64,000 bases of DNA from Toxorhynchites rutilus septentrionalis (GCF_029784135.1 NC_073744.1:76425935-76489934); one strand, 5' to 3'; positions 1-11,250 are shown, counted from the stretch's first letter. Notes: generated by a model from the sequence alone, not told the origin. Translations and numbers: made by a program.

Positions 1-60
1 TGGGTTTTCAGGCAGAATGCACACCTTTTAAATAGAAGAAGCTTGTGGCATCAACGATGA
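1..60. repeat. Possible tail of a MITE related to the one at 51145-51405
   Basis: The first bases share a GTTTTCAGGCAGAATG block and the A-rich stretch after it with the interior of the inverted-repeat element at 51145-51405. The terminal inverted repeat is not present here, so this is at best a fragment cut by the window edge. Confidence 0.3.
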
Positions 61-904
61 AATGAATATATATATACAATTCTAGTGTTCTAAATTGTAG
101 CTTTAAAAAAATGATACAATTGAATGGAAAGAGGATCATATGGTGATCGTGATATTTGTGAGGCTTGGATGCGCTAACTCATGCCAACTGAGCGCAATTG
201 GGCTCTCGCTACACATACATGCAGAGCATGTGTTGGGCACACATCGTTTGTTTACATTCGTAGTTTCTATGCAGCAGAAGCGGATTTATTATGAGTTCTT
301 GTAGATGATTTAAATATAGTTGCAGTCTTTCTACTAGCGCGAAATTTTTGATAGAATTAACATGAACTTTGTGAAACAGTTAGGCAAGCTATTTCATGAA
401 CAAGAGATTTTGTGTGACGCATATTATTTAATTTATTAGCACCTATTTCGCGATATTCATTGAACGAATTTCCCACTAGATTTGAATCGAACAATTGGCA
501 GAAAAGGATTATCAACATTTTCGCACCTAGATCAAAGTCACAGGCTCGAGCTCACGTTCGAATGCTTTCTTGTATTTTCCACGAATTTGCTAATCGATGG
601 ATTTTCTCCGTTTCCGATCAATTTTCTTATAAACATATTCAACTACTCCGCCGAGCATTCAAGTATCCGAAAATCATATCTGAAAGCTGGTTGATCTTTC
701 TGGCTGAATATGCCCTTAATTTCAACATAATCAACTGTTTTTTCGGCGGGACTAACCACCTATTGAGGATATCTGCACACGAATGTTCATTATAGCTCAT
801 TATAGGTCTCGGGACCAGCCGAGTTTTGCTTTGAAATATATCATTTATATTTCAGTGCAAAAATTAACCGGGCAAATGTATGCCGTCCGACGTTCGCTGA
901 CGCT
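61..904. other. No gene recognised
   Basis: AT-rich DNA without a convincing coding region. A 111-codon open frame at 460-795 (+) resembles no family I know and has no splice or promoter context. The segment 850-905 matches 44350-44445 and belongs to the LINE remnant that follows. Confidence 0.3.
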
Positions 905-1560
905 TGGTCGGGCCTAACTAAAGGATCGTCTCCTATGTTTCAAACTAACCGGGCAATCGATGGAATACAGGTTTGCTTGCGAAAGGCCGCCGCTTCCGAC
1001 GTGACAAAACGTGAATTTTTTTGCCACCGGGGGGAGGTTGGAGTTCGCCATCCGCTGCAGGAACGTGTTGCTAAGGGCGGTCAGGTGGGTATTCCCCCTG
1101 CCGCTGGTTTTCGACAAAAAACTGGCAGTCCTGGCTACGATCGTCGAGTCTGTGATTGGATCGAAAGGAGATTCTCCAATTTCTGCGCAGACAGGCAGCT
1201 GGTGTTGATGGCAGGAGGCCAGAGACAGTCCGTAATGCTTTGTTATAGTTATAGATGCCAGAGTTTTTGGGAGCTTGTCTCCTGCCAAACACGTCAGTTC
1301 GAGCCCATAAGTGAAGCGGTAGCCGATGATAGCTTTGGCCACCCGTAGCCGGATCTTTCTGTTGTTGCTCCTGTGCGGGCTGGAAATAGTTTTCAACAGA
1401 TTCAACTGGGTGGCAAAGTTCTTTTTAACTTCCTCGAAATGGCGGAGGAAGCTAAGTTTTTGGTCAACCAACACTCCGAGGATCTTTAGCATTTTTTTGC
1501 GAGGGATGTTGTTTTTGTATAGCTGGACCCTGGAGTTGTGACCTTGATGTCAGGAAAGCA
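905..1560 (-). pseudogene. I-group LINE fragment: C-terminal part of reverse transcriptase ORF
   Basis: The minus strand encodes the region just after the reverse transcriptase core of an I-type non-LTR retrotransposon. Visible are KILGVLVDQKLSF, NNRKIRLRVAKAIIGYRF and TYGLELTCLAGDKL, a stretch typical of these elements upstream of their RNase H domain. A frameshift follows: NNALRTVSGLLPSTPA-type sequence continues in another frame at about 1200-1290. The catalytic ADD box and the endonuclease are missing, so it is a dead internal fragment. Related fragments lie at 39240-39300, 40960-41650 (+ strand, RNase H part) and on both sides of the MITE at 44447-44797. Confidence 0.75.
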
Positions 1561-2111
1561 TATATATATTTTAAGAAAAAATATAAAAAAATAGCTACAA
1601 AACATATAGCGCCCTTTTGTCCGAAGCAATCAAAACAACAAAAAACAAATACAATCAATAATTGAGAAGCCAAATCTAGATTTTTGGCAAGTGCAATTGG
1701 TTTTAATTTGATATATCGATCATCTGAATCGGTCCAGTAGTTCAAAAGTTATGATTTTTTGAAAAAAGTCATTTTTGGGAAAATGGATTTTTGGATTTTT
1801 CGGACCACCCTAAATGGAAATTAGCACCTTAATGAAAAAATAAAAAATACGGATCTAATATTTTGGGATGAAGAACAGACCTATCATTTTTCACGAAAAT
1901 CTGAGAATCACTATATAGGTTTCACATAAAATGGCTGTATGTAGAACTCAAAGACGTAGTCCTTTTTTTAACCCTTTTGTTTATTTTAGGCTCATTATCA
2001 TTACACAGTTGCTATTTTTCAGCGTTAGAGTATTCCCTTCTATGCCATTGCATATGGTACACATTTACACAGTAGCCATTTAGGCGTAAGAGTTTTCCTT
2101 CTGTTCTTCCA
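1561..2111. other. AT-rich spacer, no gene seen
   Basis: Contains A- and T-runs and no coding, RNA or inverted-repeat structure that I could support. Confidence 0.3.
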
Positions 2112-2390
2112 TTATCCAGTTAGACCGGACAGCGGAGACAGTTGATTGATCATTGTTGAGTTATTTATAGAACAGCAGCCCGATGTGTCTTGCAGAGCAG
2201 AGCAGTTGTATGGATGAATCGATCTTATTTCGACCGTGGATCGATTTCCATCGCTGATGATTGTTGCATGGACATAGTTATTCTGTAACAACACAAAGAT
2301 GGTCAATAAGGGCCCTAAGTTTTAAACTCACGATCGATCGCTTACTCAGCGAACGTGCAACCAATTTGGCTACGGAGACCCCCTACGTCA
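2112..2390 (-). mobile_element. Probable tRNA-derived SINE (minus strand)
   Basis: Read on the minus strand from about 2385, the sequence starts with a tRNA-like head: a GGGGGTCTCCGTAGCC start, an A-box-like AAATTGGTTGCACG and a B-box-like GATCGTGAGTTTAAAACT, followed by a tRNA-unrelated body. It is not a functional tRNA gene because the cloverleaf is not complete. No clear target duplication was found. Confidence 0.45.
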
Positions 2391-2699
2391 AACAATGGGA
2401 ATAGTGCGAGATTCCTTTAGAAGTTTTTGGTTAATTAAAATATTGAAATTATGGGCCTGCCAGAATTTTTCCGAGTTGTCGTATATCTTCAGAGAATTAT
2501 TTGGTTTTGTTTTGCGTATCTGATATTTTTCTTTGGGAAACATTTCAGAAACGATCAAATATATGCAATTGCAACACACGAAATTCGAGTTCGGTAAGAG
2601 ATTATCTCGATTTACAAAATTCTAAATTTTGCTCGGTGTTATAGTGATAGTGATCGTATCGATGTCTCGATTCGATTTACATATTAGGGCCCAATATTC

Positions 2700-2850
2700 C
2701 AAGTGCAGCGAAAAACAGGAAGTGGATTATATCTGTGGGAAAACCGCAAGGTTGACGTAGGACTATTGTTTATTTAGTGATCATTTGTTTGATGTTGAAT
2801 TGGAATCCATTCTGAATGAATGAATAAATGAATATTTGAGGGAAATCGAA
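2700..2850 (+). repeat. Interspersed repeat end with ACCGCAAGG..GACGTAGGAC block
   Basis: The block ACCGCAAGGTTGACGTAGGA, followed by ACTAT, a GTGATCATT-like segment and a GAATGAATGAAT stretch, recurs at 52600-52740. Together with the palindrome at 3645-3660 it could delimit a unit that contains the H1-like remnant. The family is not identified. Confidence 0.4.
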
Positions 2851-3181
2851 AACGAGAGCGTTACGTTGGAGGCACAAGGTTTTATGCATTGGATACGAAA
2901 ATATTGTACTGATGGGGAAGAATAATCTTCAGAAGCTTTTCTTTTAATTGCACTTGATTTAAAAATCACAATACGAAATACACTTGATCGCATCGTTATA
3001 TGAATAGAATATACACATTAAAATAAACTCTCTCGCTTGAATGTAATTTTTAATTCCAAGGGGAACTGGCAGATTATTTTTCAGCAACGATGACATCTTT
3101 ACGGATTCTTTTCGATGCTCGATGTGGTTAATGTTAACTCGATAACCACCAAACGAAAAGAGTTGCGCCCGTGTATGTGTG

Positions 3182-3487
3182 GTGGCTGCTCCGATGCCTC
3201 AAGCGGAACCAATTTTCGATGCTGTTACTTTCTTGGTCGCCTTTTCAGTGGCATCACTCTTCTCCCGATGGATTCCCTTCTGGCCTAAGGTGCACAAACA
3301 GGCTCTTGGTGACATCGTTCATCAGCGCTTTCATGATGAACGAAGTTAGCTTCGCCACAACAGCGACAACATGCTCCAATCGCTGTTCGATTAGAACTGA
3401 GTGGATTTCCGAGCTGCGTTCGCTTATATATTCAATAGCCTGTTTTGGAAGCAATTCTAAGGCTATTGAAACAAGTTTTTGGATCAA
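3182..3487 (-). pseudogene. Possible decayed linker histone H1
   Basis: The minus strand keeps an alpha-helical segment KLTSFIMKALMNDVTKSLFV followed by a G..SG motif. This resembles the end of the H1 globular domain, where the usual pattern is LAPFI+KAL..AV..G.LVQ..G.GASGSFKL. After a frame change comes a lysine/alanine-rich tail, DATEKATKKVTASKIGSA, then a stop. The DNA on the higher-coordinate side (3430-3660) matches the DNA flanking the H3 pseudogenes at 22060-22160 and 23570-23794, which supports a histone-unit origin. No intact start exists and several frame changes are needed. This is an inference from weak similarity. Confidence 0.35.
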
Positions 3488-3644
3488 AGAGATACTTGGT
3501 TAACGCGTACACATTTTATCTTTCGAATGAAGTGTTTATCATACCATTTCGTTCAGTTTTTTTAAGAGTTATTAACGCTCAAAATCTCGTTCTAATGCTT
3601 TCGTTATCGAAACTTTGAATTCACACCCCACTATAGAAATGAAA

Positions 3645-3660
3645 GACGTAGTTCTACGTC
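3645..3660. repeat. 16-bp palindrome GACGTAGTTCTACGTC
   Basis: An inverted repeat with 7-bp arms and a 2-base centre. Nearly identical copies are at 23779-23794 and 48545-48560, and half copies occur near 2754, 42950, 45775, 46680 and 52636. It sits near a shared right-hand flank of histone-related units. Its function is unknown. Confidence 0.7.
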
Positions 3661-3708
3661 AAAAATATTTTTCGTGGGTAACAATATAGCTGCAACGACC
3701 TTATAAAG

Positions 3709-4450
3709 CAGTGGTTTCAACCTTTTTTTTTGCTCCATTCTCCCCTTTACGAAAATTAATCCCAGTGCATCCCCTTTATCAGTATTTTGTAAGAAAGTCT
3801 GTATGCTTAGTAAAATAATAGAATACAGAAACTAATTCTTGAGAGCGTTGTCGAAAAGCACACCTCATGTCATCTTCGATATCCACTCTGTTATGGTGTT
3901 TCCATCAGCATCATTGTAGGAAATCCACATAAATACTACGCAAAAGACAACAACGCTCGTAACGCTTATTCCGCTAATCAGGATGAAAATCGACTATTTG
4001 TAGATCGATAAGTTTGTTCAGAAATCGGTCCGAAACTTTCGTCACTGCCAGTCGGAAGGGATTTCAAACCATGTCAAGTGGGAAGGGATTCCAAACCTTG
4101 TCCAAATCGGCGTTCTTTGATATAAGGAGAATATGTTTCAAGTTTAACTTGTTGTAAAAAATCTAGACAATTGCTGTACAATTTACTTTTTTAAGGGTCT
4201 TCTGTACTGTGTCGTCGTCATTCACTGAAGAAAGTTGTGAAGTTGTTCAATGGAACATTACATTTCAAATTTGGAAATGTTTGCCGAGGATCGCAAATTT
4301 TACCATATCCAAAAGGTTATGTAGCATTTTTTGCTAATCATTGACATCTTCAAAGCGTAGTAAATATGCAATATTCCCTTGCACAATTCCCCCCTTTTGA
4401 TGACCAAATTCCCCACTAGGGGGGAATTTCCCATCGGTTGAAAATCACTG
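3709..4450. mobile_element. hAT-type non-autonomous DNA transposon, 742 bp
   Basis: The ends are imperfect inverted repeats, CAGTGGTTTCAACC and (reverse complement of the right end) CAGTGATTTTCAACC, typical of hAT elements. The element is flanked by a perfect 8-bp direct repeat, TTATAAAG, at 3701-3708 and 4451-4458; 8 bp is the hAT target-site length. No transposase frame remains inside. Confidence 0.85.
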
Positions 4451-4484
4451 TTATAAAGGGGAAAAGCTTCAATCTTCAGCTTTT

Positions 4485-4615
4485 GGAATTTCAGGAATTT
4501 CTTCCGACATGCACTGACTTGTCACGTGATTCTAGAGCTTGTCAAGTCATACCTACATTGAGACGGCAAAAGTTCCACTGGGAACGTTTGTGCCATCCAT
4601 TACGAAGGCTCCAGT
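4485..4615 (+). mobile_element. Decayed 3' part of a tRNA-derived SINE
   Basis: Matches the body and tail of the SINE family at 7943-8158 and 23824-24368, including TTCTTCCGAC.TGCACTG, TCTAGAGCTTG and GAGACGGCAAAAGTTCCACTGG, and ends at GTGCCATCC. The tRNA-like head is missing. Confidence 0.65.
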
Positions 4616-6480
4616 AACGTTTATCTGTTGACCAACTTCGACCTTATGACTACCTTATTGCCGAGCCCACCTAAACACTAGTAGCAGGTTGGGTGATTAT
4701 TTTGCGCATCAAGAATTGCTGCAAGTACCGAGTAATGTTTTCACAATCAGCTGTAAATTAGAACAATCCTATGGAAAGCTGCGCTAGATAAGTGTAGAGT
4801 GGGCGTATGATAAATAAGCTTATGACGACCATAGCTGTGAATGTTTACGCTGAACTATTTTCGATGCCATTGCATCATGGGTTGTAAGATAGCGAAATTA
4901 TTTTCAATGCATCTGGGGCTCAACAGCTCATCAATAAATATGGAGTTTACATAAAATCTTTTCACGTATTTCATCATAGAGGGAAATTTTCTGTTATTCT
5001 GTACACTATGCCATTTCCTTGGCCAATAAAGTTCGACGTGCCGGATTTTCCCCCTGATTTTTGCGTTTTGACACGCACATTCCACTTGAACAATCCGTCC
5101 ATCGATTTCCATTGGTAACATAGTTAACACAAACGTTATCGGTTGAGAGGCCAAAGTATGTGTTAATCATCCGCCCTTCAATCAGTTCCCCAGATGATGA
5201 ACAGTTTGTGGAATCGAATGAAAAATAAACTGGCAGATACAGCTGTTGATTACTTCTATTTAATTGAAAAACAGTGTACCCACATATATGAGCAGTGTTT
5301 TATATATATGTTTCACTATCACACATTGTTTGTGTTGAATCTTTAGCCAAAAATTCACACGTTTGTTTGTAGTGTTAATGCTTGATACACGGAAGGTTTT
5401 TATTCGAAACCCCACTCATTGGGGTATCGGGAAGATGGCACAAAAAGAGATCATTAGCCGAACTTTAATCTCAAACTGCAGAAAACGAGCCATTTAGAAC
5501 TTTAGTGCTGCGAGAAATTATATGAAGACCAACACTACTGTATCACAGTATCACAACTCTCAACCTGATGGCGTGGTCCAATGAAGAGGACCAACAGCGG
5601 CGAGACGTAGTGAGTGATACGATAACAAGCGTGTAGCACAGCTAAATACTTCCACTCGCACAGCGTGATAACGGTCGTCGTCGTCATCGTCGTGAAATGC
5701 CCCTCGAATGCTGCTGACGATGACGAGGAAGACGGCGGCGATGGTGGCGATAGCGCAACAAATTTTGCATCCATGGCATACGCTACGGGGTGTGCTGTGA
5801 AGAACAGTGTATGTGATACGTAGCTGTATTTGATATGTGAGGTGCACAGGACGAGCGGAGAAGAGACGTGATGATTTCATCTACCACCGTCTATACATGT
5901 TTGACATCCGAACAAATGTTACAGAATTCCAGCTGAGAAAACAAATTCGTTAGAAGGATTTATGCATGTGGTATGCAAGTTAATTTTTATATTTTTCTTG
6001 TTTGCAATTGAACTTTGAACTAATAGCTATGAGTTTATAATAATCAGCTTATGATCGTAACATTACAATAAAATAAATCAACGAAGCACGTAGAATGTTC
6101 CGGCACTTTCACCACTTGTCATTATTGATGAGTCCAGATATGAATAGATATGAATGAGGAACAGTGCCGATGGATGTCAGCAATTAGATTGTTCTATACG
6201 CTTCACGAGACATTTCGCATAATGATACTCATGAGTATCACCACGTTCTCAATTATGTACAATTTATGGTGATCCGGCGTAGTGGTTAACATAATTGATT
6301 CATTCATTCATTTCTTTATTGCGTAACTTTTGACCTGTGCTTTTTCAAGTTCACATCGGTAAACGTAAGGTAGAACAAGCGCATGTGTACAATATTTAGG
6401 AGTGATAACGAACTAATAAAAAAAATTACAATTGAATTAAGGTGAAAAAAACAATTCGATTAAAATGCTGAATACATCCT
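4616..6480. other. No recognised gene; open frames of unknown meaning
   Basis: A 99-codon open frame at 4855-5154 (minus) has no recognisable domain. At 5535-5880 overlapping minus-strand frames run through a GACGATG-rich low-complexity patch and look incidental. A short CACTCATTGGGG inverted repeat lies near 5410. Nothing here can be assigned a function. Confidence 0.3.
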
Positions 6481-7305
6481 CGCTCAAATGCTGTGAAAGA
6501 AATAATATTAGATAAACTGCTGGGTTCCAATGAGCTACACTTCTTCTTCTTCTTCTTTTTGGCATTAAGAGGGTTTAAACGTTTCAGTTCATTCGCCTCT
6601 AGAAAAAGAGCTACACTTCGAACGAACAATGAGTTCCGGTACTTCGACATTCGATGTCTTGGGAAAATATTTTTTACTGATCGATTACTTTGCATTATTT
6701 GTAGCTTACTGTAGAGATATCCGAGTTGTTATTTTCCAGAGACTGTGCAAAAATCAGTAACAAAGTCGTTTGCTAAAGTTTACCAAGTGTCATCCTATTA
6801 GGCGATGCTGCAAGTGGGAAACACGGGGGAATCTGTTCAACATGAGTACAAAACGAATTCAAAGCTACACATAACCTATCAATACGTTGGGCCCCGAATT
6901 GTTCTCGCTACGCTTTCCATTCAGCCCGCATCAAGGGCGTTTGCGCAATATCAGTGTCGGTCCTAGCTTCCATAGAAACTTATTGTACACATAGAAAATA
7001 GTCAGAAACTCTACTAGAAAGTAGATAATATTTTGTAAGACATCCGGAAACAAACCATATATAGTTTTATTTTTTTTTATATTTTGTAACTGTCAGTCCC
7101 GGTCAGTCGGTGCTTTCCTACCAAAAAGTTCAACGTCGACCCTTGGGGTCCGACATGGGGCTCAACGTGTTAAAAGAAAGATTTGACACCTCGGTCATCT
7201 AGTAAGAAATCGCATGCTAAAAATACGAAAAAAATTAGGCTTTCGAACAGTTTTAACCCTTTTCGGTCGTCTGTCTGCTCTCAGTCACCAGAGCAAGGAA
7301 CCATA
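6481..7305. other. Repeat-derived spacer without a recognised gene
   Basis: Holds a (CTT)n patch at 6541-6557. A segment at 6890-6980 resembles 37880-38000 (AGCCCGCATC.. and CAATATCAGTGTCGGTCC-like blocks), so an old interspersed repeat is likely. A segment at 7090-7175 ends in CTCAACGTGTTAAAAG, resembling the end of the TTAA element at 62499-62732. Confidence 0.35.
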
Positions 7306-7636
7306 GGGTGGGTTTAGACTAGGGATATATTCAAGTGAAGAAATATGATGAGATTTATAGAAATCGCATCAACCGTTTACACTAGCGCGAACTTATATAA
7401 TGAATATATTCATATTTTCGGTGAATTTATTCACCTCAAGTAGAACTGCATCCAACTTCAGTGATTTATCACAAGTGAGAAATTCACCAGCGTTTACATA
7501 TGCCTGAATTTATTCTATTCAAAGTGGTTATATATACCTCGAAGAAATGTATCATATATATTCTCACCCGTTTACACCTATTTTCAGGTGAATAAATCCA
7601 TCTATAGCTATAGATCTCCCTAGTGTAAACCCGCCA
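7306..7636. mobile_element. MITE of about 330 bp with 20-bp terminal inverted repeats
   Basis: The left end GGGTGGGTTTAGACTAGGGA pairs with the right end, whose reverse complement is TGGCGGGTTTACACTAGGGA. The interior is AT-rich with repeated TTCA/CACC..GTGAAT motifs and no coding capacity. A target duplication could not be defined, so the superfamily is left open. Confidence 0.7.
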
Positions 7637-7942
7637 ATACTAAATACTTTATTCAACGATCTAATAGTTTACAGTTTTTCTAAAAGAAATTTTAATGTCT
7701 AGTAAACTTTCTCACGACTGTACACGGTATACTGTATTCTATGAACGGTACTCGGTATAAATAATATATTATTAGCGTGGAAGGATAAGACCCAGGATGC
7801 AAGAATGCATCATGTGTATCCGAAATCGTATAAAATGCGAAAGCACGATTTTCTATATCATATCATATCATAACGACCATCCTAGCATCGCGATATGCAG
7901 TATTATATACGCACATTCTATTCATTTTATATAGTATTGTCG

Positions 7943-8158
7943 AGTGCTCCCGTGGTCGACTGGTTAGCGTCACACCTAACATGCCGGGGGTTTGTCAAAG
8001 AAATTTCCTCCGACTTGCACTGTGTTCTAGACCTTACCAATCAGAATTCATTCAGTGTGTGTTATTTGGCATAGAAATATCAACTAAGTACTGATAAAAA
8101 TGATGCAAGTAATACTACGTTGAGACGGCGAAGTTCCTTTAGGAGCGTTTAAAAAAAC
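7943..8158 (+). mobile_element. tRNA-derived SINE
   Basis: Begins with the tRNA-like head GTGCTCCCGTGGTCGACTGG and A-box TTAGCGTC. Then come the GGTTTGTC-type B-box remnant, TTTCCTCCGACTTGCACTGT and the shared 3' part CAAGTAATACTACGTTGAGA. A 7-bp repeat ATTGTCG (7936-7942 and 8159-8165) may be the target duplication. Same family as 23824-24368. Confidence 0.75.
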
Positions 8159-8165
8159 ATTGTCG

Positions 8166-8481
8166 GGTCAAATTGCATATCAATGTGAAAAGCATCGTAT
8201 ATCGTTATATACGGCTTTATATGCGTATAAAATATGGCATATACGTATATCGCGCCCACTTTTGCGTGTATATGCCAGTTATATGAATTATATATCTTCC
8301 AAATGTGTCTTGGATGTATGTATATCGCCTCCAATTATAGCTATTCATACGATTCAATGTTTGCTGGGGGTGATCTCTTTCAGGGAAGATTAATCCCGAC
8401 CGCGAAGGGTTGATTTAGTCCTTAGTAGTGAGGAATGAAGTACAAGTGTATAAAAAGACACATATACATCCGTACCTCTTA
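8166..8481. other. AT-rich stretch dominated by TATACGTATA-like repeats
   Basis: Short palindromic TATAC/GTATA motifs are dense between 8190 and 8330. This may be the interior of an old MITE, but I could not define ends. The open frames here on both strands follow from low complexity. Confidence 0.3.
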
Positions 8482-8583
8482 AGCAACCCATAGACGTTCA
8501 ATATTATTGCGCAATATTTTGGTTTGTGTGTTTTTTTGGTTTGTTTGTCTAGGGGCTTCAATATTGCCCGACTATGGGCCGCT
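8482..8583. mobile_element. Very short MITE, about 100 bp
   Basis: The left end AGCAACCCATAGACG and the reverse complement of the right end, AGCGGCCCATAGTCG, are near-identical inverted repeats. The interior includes CAATATT on both sides. No target duplication could be fixed. Confidence 0.5.
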
Positions 8584-8643
8584 TTATGCTAAAGGTCACG
8601 AGTTCAATCCTCACTCTCGACATTCTTCCTGAGAAATGAAAGC

Positions 8644-9465
8644 AGGGGAACCGCGGATAAGACGGACAGTGGGGGTTGAATGGACAGGTGGTTGAATTGT
8701 ATAGTTACATTATGAATTTCACATTTCTGTTGATGGAAACCCCTTCTACATGCTGTTCTATAATATTTAAACCATCCTATGACAATGAATACTGATTAAA
8801 AGTGGAATAGGGAAACAAAAACCGAAAATCAAACGTGATTCCGCGTGTGGATGTAATTTTTCCGGCTTCTAAATTAAGCATTTTGAGTGGTTTCATTGCA
8901 AAATTCAATTCGCTGATGGTTATATTTCAGTTTGTGAGTTGACAGAGAAGCGATATTAGGTATGTACGGAAAAGTACATTCTTTCGTAAGTGGTAAATTT
9001 AAATTATTAAAATAATTGCACTGGTGGGGTTCAAATGGACAGTCACATCCATAATCACATCCAATGCATGATATGTAAAAAGTGAACGGTAGAATATTCA
9101 ACTCTTTTTTATATTTCTTTCCCTTTTTGTTCTATTTCAGTTACTGGACACACAAACACAGAGAGAGCGAAATTATTCCTCTCGCGAGCGATAAACTTCT
9201 ACGCGTTATATATTATCAACTTGTCCATATTCCCCCCACTACATGTCCATTATACCCGCATCGATCAAAATGTTGTACTTTTCGGCTTGTTTTAATTTCA
9301 GTAAAAAACATGAAAAAACAATTTTTTATAGAACATTTGGCCAATTATTTCGAAAACCAGTATATTGAACTGTAAGAAACTGCTTTTAAGTTTTGGAAAA
9401 CATGAGTTTCCAATGATATAATTGAAGTTCTTGTTAACATGTCCGTCTTACCCCCATTTTCCCTA
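8644..9465 (+). mobile_element. Inverted-repeat DNA element, about 820 bp (copy 1 of a local family)
   Basis: The ends are imperfect inverted repeats: left AGGGGAACCGCGGATAAGAC, right (reverse complement) AGGGAAAATGGGGGTAAGAC, both continuing GGACA. A minus-strand copy with about 85-90% identity by eye lies at 32796-33583. A 3' fragment is at 52985-53238 and shorter pieces at 9645-9790 and 54115-54535. No intact protein is encoded. Its class is not certain. Confidence 0.7.
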
Positions 9466-9644
9466 ATACCGTTTCCGAGTGATGAACCAGCCGAGAAGAC
9501 TGAAGGTCACTTTAAACTAGAGGTTCAAAACGATTCATTTCAGTGAGCGGCTCAGAGCTGCTCGTTCATTGAAATGGTAGCATGGTAGCCGTGATCGTTA
9601 CGTAACAAAATTCCATTTTTATTCCTAAATAAATTCATTTCGGT

Positions 9645-9790
9645 CTGTTTTAATTACAGCAAAAAACATTGAAAATCACTTTTTTGTAAAATATTTGGTC
9701 AATTAGGTAGAGAAACAGTATATTGAATTGCAAGAAACTGCATCAAAGTTTTGGGAAACATGAGTTTCCAAAGATATAATTGAAGTTCTA
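9645..9790 (+). repeat. 3' fragment of the 8644-9465 repeat family
   Basis: Repeats the motif order AATT.CAG.AAAAAACAT, TATTGAATTGCAAGAAACTG, GGGAAACATGAGTTTCCAAA, GATATAATTGAAGTTCT seen at 9295-9430. Confidence 0.7.
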
Positions 9791-9870
9791 CATTTACTTT
9801 TGTTTTGCGGCCCGCGACACCATCCCCAGCATGTGTTTGTGGCCGCTCTGCAGAAAAGGTTGAACACCAC
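9791..9870. mobile_element. Possible right end of an old hAT element
   Basis: The segment ends in GGTTGAACACCACTG, the same type of end as the hAT element at 3709-4450 (GGTTGAAAATCACTG). The matching left end is not visible, so this is probably a truncated copy next to which the mariner inserted. Confidence 0.4.
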
Positions 9871-9877
9871 TGTTCTA

Positions 9878-11079
9878 ACGGGTGTTAAATAAAAAATGAG
9901 ATTTTTTTCAATCACATATAAATTTTTTTTTCTTTTTCATCGATTTCAGTATTTTTTATTAATAACATATTGTATTTTCTTCAAAAAAATGACAGTGAAT
10001 GTTTGAGTAAGGACCGTGGTCTGCTGTTCGACGCAACTTTGTCGCGATGCTCTCACAAGAACGTTGTACGGCACTTACGTCCATTTTCCGGATTCTTGTA
10101 GTCAGTTGCTTCGTGTCATTGGCCCTCCAATTGTTTTTATACACTAGGGCACTGAGTGAGCCAACGAAATCCTCTATTGGGCGGCCAAGATTCGCCAGCG
10201 TCTTCTTGGCGTAATGGGAAGACGTCTTGTCCGGTCAGAAGACGTACTTCCCATCCGCGTAATGCGAACGGCAGCAGCATTTTATCGAGGCACTCTTCTC
10301 GATAGGTTTGTTGGTTGATTGCCAGACCGCTCGGCTTAAACCAAGACTTTGAAATGCCCCGGTCGGAAATGGCGATGTACAACATAACCTTTTTTTCAAA
10401 CTTGTGCTTGAACTTGTATTTCACTTCAGGCGGTATGGATGACTTGTCGCTGGAGTAATAATGATCATTTTCTGGAATATGCGTTTTGGACAGCGGAAAA
10501 TAGCTTTCGTCGTCCAGAACGAAAGACGTCCCGCGGTATTTTTTGGTCATCCACCGACACTGTGATTTAACCGTCTCAATCTGCACCTCCGTGTACTCCA
10601 GCGACCTCGTCTTCTTCCTGCAGACGATTCCTTCCATCTTGAGGGTCCAATGGATCAATACGTGGGAGCAGCCATATTTCCGACCAGCGTCACGCAGGCT
10701 GGTTGCGTCCTTGTTTTCAAACAGCTTCTTTAACGATGTCTTCCTCTGCTTCGTCATTATCGTCACCGGACGACCACTTCCGACCTTTCGCTCTACGTTC
10801 AGGGAACCCAGGATACGACATACCGTACTGACGGGTACATTTTCTTCCTTCAAATGTGCCACCGTGAACTTTTTTCCTTGCTGGTACAATGCGTTCGCGG
10901 AGCACGTGCTGTTTCGACGCCATCTTTGCTTTGACTAAATTCAAACTAGCAAAATCAAACACGCTTACTGTTTCTAGGGAGCCCAAAGAGCAATTTTCTA
11001 GGAGAAAGAAAATTTTACGCTCTTTATTTGAGTTACTGAAAGGTATTGAAAAGATTCTCATTTTTTATTTAACACCCGT
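9878..11079 (-). mobile_element. Mariner/Tc1-superfamily transposon, full length but inactivated
   Basis: Perfect inverted ends of about 24 bp begin ACGGGTGTTAAATAAAAAAT at both sides, with TA at 9876-9877 and 11080-11081 as the target duplication. The length, about 1.2 kb, is normal for the group. One transposase gene fills the minus strand. Confidence 0.92.
10015..10930 (-). pseudogene. Mariner-type transposase, frameshifted
   Basis: This would be the cut-and-paste transposase of the surrounding element. The N-terminus (MASKQHVLRERIVP) starts at 10923 in one frame. The main body is a 250-codon stretch at 10137-10889 in a second frame: a helix-turn-helix region with VSTVCRILGSLNVERK, a GRP hook at VGSGRPVT, the first catalytic aspartate region SFVLDDESYF, and KKVMLYIAISDRGISKSW. 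The C-terminal part (KTLANLAAQ, then NNWRANDTKQLTTRIRKM) follows after further frame changes down to about 10015. The spacing of the last acidic residues suggests the DD37E-type mosquito lineage (ITmD37E), but the frame breaks prevent a firm statement. At least three frame breaks make it inactive. Confidence 0.85.
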
Positions 11080-11082
11080 TAG

Positions 11083-11250
11083 ATGGATAGTGTAATGATT
11101 TCTGTATTGATAAAAAACTATTTATCTTGCTAAAATATCTTCTTTTCTTGTTTGGAACTCATTTTTAGTTCTTTATTGCATCATCCGCGATTTTCGTTAT
11201 TCGCGGTGAGCTAACTGGACTATTCTGCGGATAATCGGGGTTCTACTTAT
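11083..11250 (+). mobile_element. Right half of a pogo-like MITE
   Basis: Matches the second half of the element at 11511-11845 (GATGGATAGT, TTATTGCAT.ATCCGCGATTTTCG, CGGATAAT.GGGGTTCTACT). Its left half is absent; the mariner insertion lies directly beside it. Confidence 0.7.

Noticed and set aside
5535..5880. Overlapping minus-strand open frames of 79 and 106 codons
   Set aside because: Produced by a GAC/GATG-rich low-complexity patch; no domain or splice context.
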